Origin: Branchiostoma floridae | Taxonomy: Eukaryota > Chordata > Leptocardii > Amphioxiformes > Branchiostomatidae | Reading direction: 5' to 3' | DNA: 64,000 nt | Assembly (NCBI RefSeq): GCF_000003815.2 | Contig: NC_049995.1 | Span: forward strand, 12,228,061-12,292,060 | In this document: positions 23,575 through 34,600 of the stretch, in pieces | Position numbering within the stretch: position 1 is the stretch's first letter | Layout of the letters: each line of letters opens with the position of its first letter | Position numbers and translations under genes: made by a program | The notes under the pieces: generated by a model | Database searches by the model: none | Told to the model about the DNA's origin: nothing | Seen by the model: the letters and a program-made list of their open reading frames with translations, nothing else

Positions 23575-25160
23575 ACTGATCACCTAGGTAGCGTTGATAG
23601 AAGCCATGGCGCGGGAAAAATCCACAAAACGTCGTCTGAAAGTCCTGACCAAAAAAAGTCGTCTGATCCGCCTGTCAATCTGTAGACGGAGTGATCGGGT
23701 CGTGCGGCGGCAGGAACCGGCGTCCGTATACAATGACCTGGGTGTTTATACTCCCCCACTCACTTGATACGCCCCTTGTATATCACTTTCCTGTGGTCCT
23801 GAATGCCTGTTTAGAAAGCCCCGGCGTCTAACGTTTCCCGCATCTTTTGTGTTTGCTCAAAGGGGTTTACAGCAAACGTGCGCAAGCCGAGAGAGAGGAT
23901 TGTGTTGTAGTACTAGTTCTGCATGGAGCCCTCAAGCTAAACTATGGGCACTGCGCATGTATGGACCCCCAAACAATGGCAGTCACGTGACAACAGGTGG
24001 TTAGACGTCTTGGCCAGGTGAAGGAGTGACGTCATGCCGACTTGCGTGTGGAGTCGGGGTTTTAATCTGTTGGCACAACAGAAACTGTCACAGCAAGAAT
24101 GACGGACTGCAAAATGGTGACCCTAAAAGTACCGACGATGTACTTAACAACAGTATTACGCGGTGTATTGTTAAAAGTAAAACAAATATATGATTCTTTC
24201 TTCTTTGAAATCAATCACATAAATCAATAGAGAACGATCTGTATACTAATATTTAGTTTAACCGCAAACTGTGCTGTGCTTTCATATTTGTACGGGAATC
24301 AAACCAGTGCCCGTCCATGTCCACAAATGATTTTGAATTTCAGTTTTTAAGACAAAAATGACCACAGGGCAGAAAGTTTCAGATTAGGTAAGACGCCATT
24401 CTATATTTCTGGCGTCAAATGAAATTATACTTTCATAAACGAATGGCAATCAAGTTGGGATTGAAATATACAGTGTCAATTTTAGTTGACCAAAGAAATA
24501 TTCGGAAAGGAAAACTACTTACCAAGTCGTGTAAATGTATCACACGTAAGTACATACAAACTCTACAAGAGTATATCACTTCGCTTGCAAAAAAAGCTGT
24601 CTTGTCGCAGTTTAGTTGAAACTTCAGTAAACTCACCGTAAGTTCACGTGTACAAAGGTCTCAGAAATTGAATCCCTAAGTCAATTGCAAACATCGAAAA
24701 GCCCTCGAACTTTGTAGTGTTTGCTCCCCTGTCATGCAAGAATTTCGCAAAGTCCAAAGGTTTAATTTGCTAGCGCCGGAGAAAATTCAAGTGGAGTGTG
24801 TAGACTATAATATGAAGTTGTTACATTTCTTAAGTTGTCAGTAAATAGTGACTTTGATTTTCTGTAGAACATATAATTGATAGAACGCAAGCAAGAGGGA
24901 CTATTCGTTTTCATGTTTTGGGAATACATAGTGATATATTACTTCAGATCTTTCATCCTGGCTTCCAAAAAAATCGTTCCCATAGCAACGGATGGAAAAA
25001 GGCGTCATGTGTCAACACCGATTCAAAATTGTCAACATCTTAATTACAACATTGAAGATAAAAGCCGGAATCATGCCTGGACAGCCATTCTAGACCTCCC
25101 CTTCAGTTTAGACCTCTCTCCTTTAGCCCAAAAAAAACCCCTTTCTCTCACTACCCCCTT
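23575..25160. other. Upstream flank of the death-domain adaptor
   Basis: The first ~500 bases upstream of the start are moderately CpG-rich (for example GGTCGTGCGGCGGCAGGAAC) and may contain the promoter. No TATA box or start site can be assigned. The rest is AT-rich with no gene recognised. Confidence 0.35.
23584..23607 (-). other. Possible 7-codon upstream ORF
   Basis: Ten bases upstream of the adaptor start codon lies a short ORF (MASINAT then TAG) whose ATG, in GCGCCATGG context, is close to a Kozak match. If the 5' UTR extends this far, it would reduce initiation at the main ATG. The transcript start cannot be placed from sequence. Confidence 0.3.
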
Positions 25161-25169
25161 CTACCCCTG

Positions 25170-25335
25170 TTATAGTCTAGGGGGTGGGTACCGGTACAGA
25201 ACATTCAGGTCCAGGTCCAGTTTCCCTACACAAAAATTTGTTTTGTAGTGTATCCGAGTCGCGACTCCCACTGGCGTTTTACAATCCTACAAGGCCTTTG
25301 TACGGTTGACTGCAAACCTATTAGAAATGACTATA
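25170..25335. mobile_element. Left half of a foldback element split by a CACTA insertion
   Basis: GTCTAGGGGGTGGGTACCGG near 25175 is mirrored by CACCGGTACCCACCCCTAGG near 30403, outside the CACTA-like ends on both sides. This suggests an older inverted-repeat element into which the 4.9-kb element inserted. Confidence 0.45.
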
Positions 25336-26068
25336 CACTGTGCGAAAGGGTGTGATTTCCGGACAAAGTCGGAGTTGACATATTTTTGGACATGCTAAAT
25401 ATTCGGACTGTGTCCGGGCACGATGTTCAATATTTCCCATATCTGGAAATATCATGAGTCAGGAATTGTCTTGTTATGTATCCGGACAAATAAGACTTTC
25501 CTGCTTTTCAAGATACGCGCCATTGACGTTTCTTGCCTCCGAATACGTGATATGTTCTACATTCTTTACATATCCAAGGTCCATATATTTCGATAAGGAA
25601 TACCCGGGCAAATTAGGAGTTTGCACGAAGCATGATGTGCATTATTTCTGGGCCATTGTCAGATGACATTTTCAATTCATTATGTCTCAGAATATCATGA
25701 GTCATGAAATGTTTCAGCACATGCCCGGACGGATAGAATTTCCCGTTCTTCCGAATACGTGTCAGGGACGTTTCATGTTTTCGAATACATACTATTTTCT
25801 TTTCTTTCCATTTACGAGACATATCCGCGACAGATATTCCATGGATTAGTTTTAGGACAGATTCGAAGTTAGCATATTCTGACCGTTACCGACAAAGGTA
25901 TTCTATACGTGAATTGTGAATCGGTGATTGTTTTATTGCGCATCTGAACAATAAGACTGCATTTTTTTGCCGAAATTTTCGCTCCTTCCGAATTCATATT
26001 CCGTTCCATTTACGACAGATGTCCAAAACAGAAACATTCCAGAGATCAGTTTTCGGACAACTTAATGG

Positions 26069-27023
26069 TTAACCCTATTCAGACCGGGCTTTTTTGGTCA
26101 TCCCTGGACCGGGGGGGGGCCTTTGAGGCCCTCCACTTTGAAGTCCTCTAACTCTTGAACGACGTACCGTAGGGCCACCAAATTTTCAGGACATGATATC
26201 GACATAATATCTGACGAGTATTTGACGTTTGACGTTACGTTTACGTAAGATGACGTAATTATGACGTCATAAATTTGATTATATTGGCCGGACCCATGAA
26301 AAAAGGGTATTCTCAGACAACTTCAAGTTATACTACAAAAATGTAACAACAAGTGCAGATAACAGAATAATAATGTTTATTACGACTGGTATTGCCAATA
26401 GCAACATCGATGACGTCATAGTGACGTTATAAAATGACGTCATGCACATCTAAGATACGAGTTAGGCTCTGCCATATTATATCCACTACCTTGAATTTTT
26501 CAAACTACTTTTTTTGCAACAAATAATCACAAAGGGCAATGGAAATAGACTAAATTCATTCATTTAGATGGTCTTTGATGAAAAAATACCAGGTAGTTAC
26601 AAATTTTAAGGGATAATTAGCTTGTTATTCTTGATCTGGCCATACGGTCCGCCATCTTGGATTTTGGGCAGATGACGTCATCAAATTAGCATAATTTATG
26701 CATATATAATTATGAAAGATATGCTAAATAATATGAGATTTTATTTATGTAACAAAATAGCAGTAATATAGCAAATAAATGTGAAAAATACATTGTTAGA
26801 ACCAAAAATAGTGATTTTTGGCAAAACTGCCTGTCAGCAAACGGTTGCCATGGCAACACGAAAAATGGAAAATTTGTCAAACTTCGTAAAATTGTTGCCA
26901 ACAATATTTTAGGAAAACTCGCCAAATTTGGTGGCTTTAGCGTAAGGCGTTCTGGCGTTATAGAACATCGAAGTTGGCGCGGGCCTCAAAAGCCCCCCCC
27001 CCCCCCGGTCTGAATAGGGTTAA
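26069..27023. mobile_element. Non-autonomous piggyBac-like element
   Basis: Flanked by TTAA at 26069-26072 and 27020-27023, with inverted ends CCCTATTCAGACCGGG and CCGGTCTGAATAGGG. TTAA duplications and CCCT termini are hallmarks of piggyBac. No transposase ORF is present. The interior has four perfect TGACGTCA palindromes (26262-26269, 26411-26418, 26435-26442, 26673-26680). It is nested in the CACTA-like element. Confidence 0.82.
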
Positions 27024-27323
27024 CAAATTACTTTTCTTGTCATACATGAATCTGAGATTGTTTTGTTAGGTATCCTTAAAAAGGTTTCCTATCTTGTCAA
27101 ATACACGTCATTAACGTTTTTGCTTCTGTATATGTGTTTTTATTCTACAACGAGTATGCCCGATGTCAATGTATGTTTACTCTTTAATTTTCTGGTAATT
27201 GAAGCTTAAGCTTCCATATACATGTGCAAATATACTGACATCGACATTTACAATCAAATGACACAGAAAGCAATTTTTGCGATGGTAACAATTATGAGTC
27301 AAGTATTATTGTTTCTTTGCATG

Positions 27324-27754
27324 TCCGGACAATATCTTGAACAAAGTTCAGTCAAAACACTCCACCCCAGCGGTGCAGTTTGGGATAGGTCCATATCCGG
27401 ACAATATCTTGAACAAAGTTCAGTCAAAACACTCCACCCCAGCGGTGCAGTTTGGGATAGGTCCATATCCGGACAATATCATGAATAAAGTTCAGTCAAA
27501 ACACTCCACCCCAGCGGTGCAGTTTGGGATAGGTCCATATCCGGACAATATCTTGAACAAAGTTCAGTCAAAACACTCCACCCCAGCGGTGCAGTTTGGG
27601 ATAGGTCCATATCCGGACAATATCTTGAAAAAGTTCAGTCAAAACACTCCACACCAGCGGTGCAGTTTGGGATAGGTCCATATCCGGACAATATCATGAC
27701 AAAAACTCACTCATGATATTGAATACCAGCGTTGCTGTGTGCGAATGGCCCACA
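27324..27754 (+). repeat. 72-base minisatellite
   Basis: TCCGGACAATATC recurs at 27324, 27396, 27468, 27540, 27612, 27683 and 27755. Four units are almost identical, the fifth lost one base, and the sixth is diverged. The 24-codon periodic open frames over it are consequences of the repeat length. Confidence 0.92.
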
Positions 27755-28773
27755 TCCGGACAATATCACGAGGCAACTTCACTCGTAAAGCGGTTATGCA
27801 AGCTGTGCAAAGTGCCGAGCAGACCAGTACGTTGGCATGTCAACGGTGCGCCTACTGGGACAGTCGTTGCAGATAACAGCCTACACCGAGCCACGGCGTT
27901 TGCTGCTGTGTACAACTTTGTAACTGGTAAGTACATGATGCATTTATTCACAAAAATAATGCACAATGCCATGTGTTTCCGTGAAACAGGCATGATGGAT
28001 GACACTAACTTGCTTGGAACCATCTGGAGGAGTCCTTAGGTAACAAGACTATATTAGGAAGTCACATGACTTGACTAGACCAATAGTAGACCAGCTGGTG
28101 ACAGCAGTTAGGTTTGAAACTAGATTTGAATCTCAGTTGGCGCTGCCGCTAGCCGCTACCGGGCCAAGAAGTGAGTAGTGTAGCTCTCTAGTACATAGAT
28201 TGTATATACACAGCAGTTACCGTTCTTAGTTCCGTATGTGTCTGTCAGCAATGTCTGTTATCCCTTCTTAGTGTTTTGTGTATTTAATAATTAGTAGTGT
28301 GATCTCTTTGTAAAGATTGTTGTATGATAGATCACTTCTCTTTCAGCTGGAACCCCCGCGTGTCATCCCCGGCTTGTTTACAAATTGCCCGTTCCATAGT
28401 TAGTTAAATTCTCATATTATTTTGTGCTGTATGTGCCGTAACGGCTGCTTCTAAACTTTCCTGTCCTGTTGTTTTGACTGGCTAAATCTTTAATAGAACC
28501 AAGGAGAAACTGTAATCTCCTCACTAGGACCAATGTGATTGTGTGCATATAAAATTCCATTCGTTCTCTGGGGGTCCTTATCTGTGCCATCTGTGTGGCC
28601 CGCACCCTTTGATGATAGCCGACTCCATATTCCTGCCTTTGTCCCCCGTCTTGTCCTGCTGTGATTTTTATGGCCGTGTTGTTTGAATAATTTTACATCT
28701 ACCGTTCATGGGTTCGGGGCAGTTACTAGCCGTTTTTTTTCATTCCAGCCGCTGAGCCTCTGTTTCCCAATCG

Positions 28774-28873
28774 NNNNNNNNNNNNNNNNNNNNNNNNNNN
28801 NNNNNNNNNNNNNNNNNNNNNNNNNNNNNNNNNNNNNNNNNNNNNNNNNNNNNNNNNNNNNNNNNNNNNNNNN
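28774..28873. other. Assembly gap of 100 N
   Basis: Exactly 100 N, the conventional length for a gap of unknown size, inside the CACTA-like element. Confidence 0.98.
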
Positions 28874-28899
28874 AGAACAAATCTATCCAACATTCTTTG

Positions 28900-29221
28900 C
28901 CGACGACCGAGGCCTACCTCCTGGTAACACTTACGACAGTCTGTGCCCGGTGACGTTGCATCCTGCCAGAACTGTTTCTACTCTGAAGACGGACAGTGCC
29001 TGGACTATGCAATGGAGCGGACTGTCCTCGAGACGTGCCGTCGATATTGCGGGGTCTTGCCAGAGCATCTTCCGTCGCCAATGATCGTCCACTACCACAA
29101 AGACGCAGAAGAGGGCGCCCGGACGATGATTCCACAGTCAACACGATACGGACTTATAGAGGACTTGAAAATGGACTGTCGTACTGATTTCGTAATGACA
29201 TTTTTATCCTACGAATATTGA
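28900..29221 (+). CDS. Possible cargo or transposon ORF fragment
   Basis: Right of the N gap, a frame reads VASCQNCFYSEDGQCLDYAM, continues through YCGVLPEHLPSPMIVHYHKD and ends TFLSYEY with TGA at 29221. Its composition is more protein-like than neighbouring AT-rich DNA, with paired cysteines. The 5' side is in the gap or in an unseen exon. I recognise no family; it may be part of the element's own gene or captured host sequence. Confidence 0.3.
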
Positions 29222-29749
29222 TTTGTATGGTTTATAAACGTTAGACTTGTGTCGGATACTGTACATTTGATATCGTACATTTAAACTGATCAGTTTTGTT
29301 ATGATGTTATTGACTTGGGCCTGATATTATTGGATCTGACAGTGAACTGTTTAACTTTGGCTTCATTCGAGCTTCACTTTTTGTGAAGACCAATGAGGTT
29401 GTAGTGAGCTAAAACTTCCTTGGTAAGAATAAGAGACAAATGCATATTGATTTGCCCCTTGACGTTAACATGATCTGTTCCTCCACATAATGCATTTGTT
29501 GTGATACTTGTGTCATCTGATTTATACAGGAAAGTCTTTGAAAAGCTTTCACAAAATGTAGCCTTACCGAGTTAGCATTTTCGGGGTTAAAACGGACAGG
29601 AAACGTTAAATATTAGGTATTTAGCATGATCGTAAAGTTACTGGATATTCTGAAATAATGTGTTGTATTGTTCCTATGATGTTTCAGTATATCTTAAGTT
29701 TATGCAACCTTTCCGGGGCGTAATAGCCCCGAACGCGCTCAGAAAATAT

Positions 29750-30110
29750 GAAATATTCGGAACGTGTTTTGTCTCCAAAGAGTCCTAGAACGTTCCATTA
29801 CTTGAAATCCGGATATGCGACATGATTATATGGTCCCATTCTTGACTCCTGAAATTATCCGGATTAATACGAAATATTCGGAACGTGATTTGTATCCAAA
29901 GAGTCCGAACACGTTCCATTACTGGAAATCCGAATATGAGACGTAATTATTTGGTCCCGTTCCGGACTTCTGAAATTATCCGGATATATACGAAATATTC
30001 GGAACGTGGTTTGTCTCCAAAGAGTCCGAAAACGTTCCATTACTGGAAATCCGGATATGAGGCAGGAATTAAATGGTCCCGTTCCGGACTCCTGAAATTT
30101 TCCGAAAACG
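29750..30110. repeat. 121-base subterminal tandem array
   Basis: GAAATATTCGGAACGTG occurs at 29750, 29871 and 29992, each followed by CCAAAGAGTCC, ACGTTCCATTACT and TCCGGAT blocks. It sits just inside the right CACTA-like end. Confidence 0.85.
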
Positions 30111-31538
30111 CAGGGGAGTCATGTCAGATTTCGTCCGGATATTGTCCGGATATATCCAGAAACGGTCCCGATCCGGATGAATACAAACATAGAAACGTCC
30201 GGAAATGATACCCTTTCGCACAGTGATAGACTGTACTCTACCTCGCTCTTGTTATTTTAATTTCCTCGACCGGTAAGCCCCGAAACGTGTGAATGCCTGA
30301 TGATATAACTGTTTATTGTCCAATAGGTCCAACATCCGATCCACCGATTTTTTCAGGTCTGTTTTCCTGGATAAGAAAACCCGGTTTTGTACCGGTGCAC
30401 CGTCACCGGTACCCACCCCTAGGCCCTATTACAGTCGGTAGAGTGCTTGGCGTGTTGTTGGACATGGGAGAATAATACGACTACAAACATGTCAAGTCTC
30501 TGCACGGATTGAACAAGCGAGCTGACAAGCGACTTCCTGGGTTGAGCAGTTCGCTATAGATGCCTTTTACCGTGTCCTGTAGAACAAATAGAGGAGTGGT
30601 GAAACGATTTGTTTGGTTGTCTATCTGTCAACTTTGTTGCAATATCTTTCTGACTTGCGGCAGTAGAATAATCCGTTCGATGATGGGTGTAAAACTTCTC
30701 GTTTAATAAACTATATAATTTGGTACTGAGATTCTCTTCTATCTGTTTGGTTTCTTTTGTGAGCTAATGTCAAAGAAGTAAAGGAAAATTTCTGGTTAAC
30801 ATGGTTCTGCTTAGCAATCCGCTCATTTATGCAGTTTTTGGTATTTCCGCTAGAGGTCACTCTTTGTACTGGAGTACTGTACTGAAGAGGGAATACTATA
30901 TAGTATATGCACCACATACAAAGATACTACATTTTACAGTATAAAGCTGCTTTCTTATGTTTACTGCCAAATATACTTTCATGATAAAACATATCCAATT
31001 AACTCTTGGACAAAGATATGCACATCTGGCTTTGTGCCATGCATGCTTTATGTCTTTGTCTTTAACGTTTCAACAATCAAATGTTCTATAGATAATGCAG
31101 TACATATCGATATATTGCGCAATATACATCTAGAAAAAAATCTTTACCTGAATGTAGCTATAGACTTGAAATGCATCCTTGTCAAGGACAATATGTCCTA
31201 AGTACTACATATAACTTCAAAACTGTCCTGAAATCTGCAAACTATTCACGCCATATTTCAAAACCTTATATATAGCCGATCGATAATGATGATAAACAGC
31301 CTGAAATAATGTACATGGTCTAATTTTTCAAAAGATTATCTGGTCATTGGTGACGATCCTAGCCTTCTATGAAATAACTGACCTCTTTGCGTTAAATGAT
31401 CCTACGATGGAGATTGATTGAGCATGCTTGCTTGCCTTGCCTACCTTTGGAACTAGCACGCCCATAGCGAAACAAACGGCAGAACGGCAATAAAAACAGG
31501 TGTCAGAGGTCATTAGGTCACCCCGGCCAAGTTCCTTA

Positions 31539-31613
31539 TTAGTATTTCTCATCCGTGGCAGTTTGCAGAGTCGTGTAGGCGTTCTCACCCAGATGAGCCA
31601 GACTGATGTAGTC
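31539..31613 (-). CDS. Probable C-terminal tail exon of the RTK
   Basis: After CACAAAG the frame reads [20 protein letters not shown] then DEKY and TAA. It is phase 0, matching the donor at 31996, and supplies tail tyrosines usual for an RTK. The acceptor is mediocre, and readthrough of the previous exon is the alternative. Confidence 0.55.
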   Translation of the reverse strand, partial: DYISLAHLGENAYTTLQTATDEKY

Positions 31614-34600
31614 CTTTGTGTAGATAAAAAGAGCGCAAAAGAAAAAGGTAATTGAGCCACACAAACGTCACATAGAGGACACAAAACACTAATCATGGAC
31701 GCTCGCCAATAAATATAGTGTTCACCAATGACCAAAAAGACAGACCTCCACACAGCACACACTTAAGCTGACTGCTACAACGATTTCTTTTTCACCTAGC
31801 TCATACAGTTGCGCCCAATAAATTTGCTTGGTTTGTGAGCTTAGCAAATACAGATGACTATTAGCTTACAATCACTCAAAACAATAGTTGATCTTTATTG
31901 ATTATTGATTGATTATGATCTCAACATCATAACCAATGTAACTGCTTTCTACAGCACAATGAAATGATGTTGATTACAGTTATTTCACTGCACACTGATG
32001 GGTATTGAACTCTGCTCACGTGCTGAATCTCCATCAGAGTACGTTGGATTTTGTAGAACTCTGGTCTCTGGGCCGGATCAGCTTTCCAACAGTTCAGCAT
32101 TAGGGTGTATCTAGAGCATTCACAAAATAGGTCTCTTAAAAGAGTAGTTCCGTGTAAATCTAACTATAACGCAAGATGTACTCATTTAGAGATGTTTTTC
32201 ATAAAACTAAGAATTCATGATCCACTGAAAACGTGGATACTATTTATTCTGGTCGCCTATTCGCCCGGATGTTAGACACGTGATCCCTCCATTGTATAAG
32301 TATGCAGATTAGGGGCATCTCATCACTCGCAGGCCGCCTCCGACCACGTCTGGAGCTCAAGCTACGGCTCCTACGCAAAGCAGACAAAACTTCCCTGCGG
32401 CAAGATTGCGTTTGAACGCCGCAGGGTGGCTCGAGACAGCCCGTGGACTCCGGCGGTCACGGCGTGGTCACCGTCAGGTCGACGTTTGTTCTTTCCACGG
32501 AAGGTTTGGTGTCGGTTTCCAGTGGTCGGTTGGTACATTTTCTCCGCTTCTCCCGTATTGTAAAATTTTCTCGTGTATGTTGCGTTTTATAGAGCTTCGG
32601 AGCGACCCTTTTTGTTATGTTCTTTCGCCGTTTGTGATTTTCTTCTAGCACGCTGGATTTCTGATTGACAGCTGTATCGTTTTAATTTTGCATTTCTGTC
32701 GCTTATTCGTATGTATGAGCTTCTAGCCACGTGGGAGGAAAGACCCTAGTGCAGACAATGGCTGCTTTACACCTTGTTCTCGTTTTACAGTTTCTTCCCT
32801 TTTTATCCTAGACCGGGTCGAGTTTAGGACGTTTTTAGTTCACATTGGCGTTTTGCTCCGCTTGGAGCTGAGCGACTTTTGTGTGATTTCCTGACCTTGT
32901 GTACGTTTTTAGCAGGATCCGACAGCTACTCCAAGCAGATAGTTGGTGCCCACATGGCAAGATGGGAATTCTTTTGTCCACGCTATGTTTTTTGTATCTG
33001 TCCCAATCCTCTGCGAAGGGAAGCTGTGGGTGTTGGCATTCATTGCTAAGGCGTGGAGCAGAACGAGAGTTTCCAGATTTTTATTTCATTTTTTGATTTT
33101 CGTGAATATTTCAGGCAGGAACAGAGGACGACGAGGGCATGATCCAGGAGGCAAGATGGCGACCCCCCCCCCCTGGTTCTTTGTTTTCCAGGACTACTTG
33201 TCACCCCTCTGGGAGAGCCTGGCGTAGCGTTCAGCCACCCCATCTGAGCTTGGAAGGCTGCGGCTGGTACGATTTGGGTGTCATTTTCCGTTTTTGTGGC
33301 CAGGTAGAATTTTTTCTTTTGCTTTCCTAGATTGAACGTCGAGGCTGTGTATGGGGTTTCCTGCTACCATTTGTTTCAGTTTGCATGTGTATGAGTGTGC
33401 ACCTGTAAGGCGTGGTGACTGAGTTGTGGACACGCGTGGCCCACGACTACTCCACGTAACGCGGCTCGCTCGCATGTGGGATCTGGGCGGTGTGGAAGTT
33501 GCGTATGTTTTAAACTTGTCTGTCTGGGACCGGACCTGTTGCCGGGCGCCCGTCCCTCCCCACCATCTCATGGTTCACGTGTTGTTCATACAGGTCTGAC
33601 GCTCTCCCCCTCCGACAGCAGGGATGCGCGGGACACACCACTGCCAGCTACGGGACACGCCACCATCAACCTCGCCAGATGTGCGGCCATGGGACGCGTC
33701 GGTGGCATGCACAAGCTACAGCAGCAGAGAGGGGACAAGACGCGCCAGGGAACCTGTTAGGCTGTGATGTTTTGTTTTGTGAACCTTGTTTCTTTCACCG
33801 ATTAGAGTTGTTGAAAACAGATACCAGAGAATCCGAGGAGGTGGCTTCAGGGCGCAGCATTATGAGGAACAGCAGTTTGAGGATCAGTCCCGGCTGGCGC
33901 TCCGGCCCCTAACACCACCCAGCCCGCCAGTTCTTCCGACTTCACCGGCAGCTCAAGGAACGGACTGTGAGTCTTTTGGCTTCCTTTGTTAGGCAGGTCC
34001 CCCCCCCCTCCTCTCTTAATTTGTGAAATTCGTTTTCCAGTGCGATGGGGTGCCGCGGAATGCTGGATTGTTCGGTATTATTCGAGTAACCCTGCGTTAG
34101 CCTGACGTCCTTGTGAATAACACGTCGAGTTACCCGTTTGTTTCTAACGTTATTCCAGTGCGGGGATCCGAGAAGGTGTAGGACGGTGTATCCTTTCTCA
34201 GTACGGTGGAATATCATTCAGTGCGACGGGGTGCCGCGGAAAGCTGAATGATTCGGAAAGTATGCAGTTGTTTTAGCCGGTGTGGCATTATCCAGCGCGA
34301 AGGGTTTCCGCGAAAAGCTGGGCGATCCAAAAAAAAAAAAAAAAAATTGGGCACGTTTTTTCGTGACACACTGTGACGACATCCAGTGCGAAGGGGTTCC
34401 GCGGAAAGCTGGACGATCCGAGAAGTCTTGTACGTTCATCTACTTTTGTGACTTAATCCAGTGCGATGGGTTTCCGCGGAAGGCTGGATGATTTGTTAAG
34501 CGGAAGTGCGTAAGGACCTGGGCCGGACTGAGGCCTGGCTAAGGAGCGTGCGCGGGAAACGGGCTGTGAGGACAGAAGTGAGCAGCATGTTGTGCGTTTG

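Larger units (their letters stand above)
25336..30225. mobile_element. CACTA-like transposon, 4.9 kb
   Basis: Terminal inverted repeats of 29 bases start CACTGTGCGAAAGGG and end TTTCCGGAC; both sides are flanked by ATA (25333-25335 and 30226-30228). A CACTG terminus, a 3-bp duplication and long subterminal repeats rich in TCCGGA fit the CACTA/EnSpm class. I cannot find a transposase. It carries a 72-base minisatellite, a 121-base right subterminal array, a nested piggyBac-like element and a 100-N gap, so missing coding sequence could lie in the gap. Confidence 0.72.

Noticed and set aside
27324..27754. Direct repeats that could look like a CRISPR array
   Set aside because: The 72-base units are contiguous with no spacers, and the genome is clearly animal.
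31367..31762. 131-codon minus-strand frame as a gene
   Set aside because: A different frame in the same place gives the RTK-like tail [16 protein letters not shown] in phase with the upstream kinase exon.
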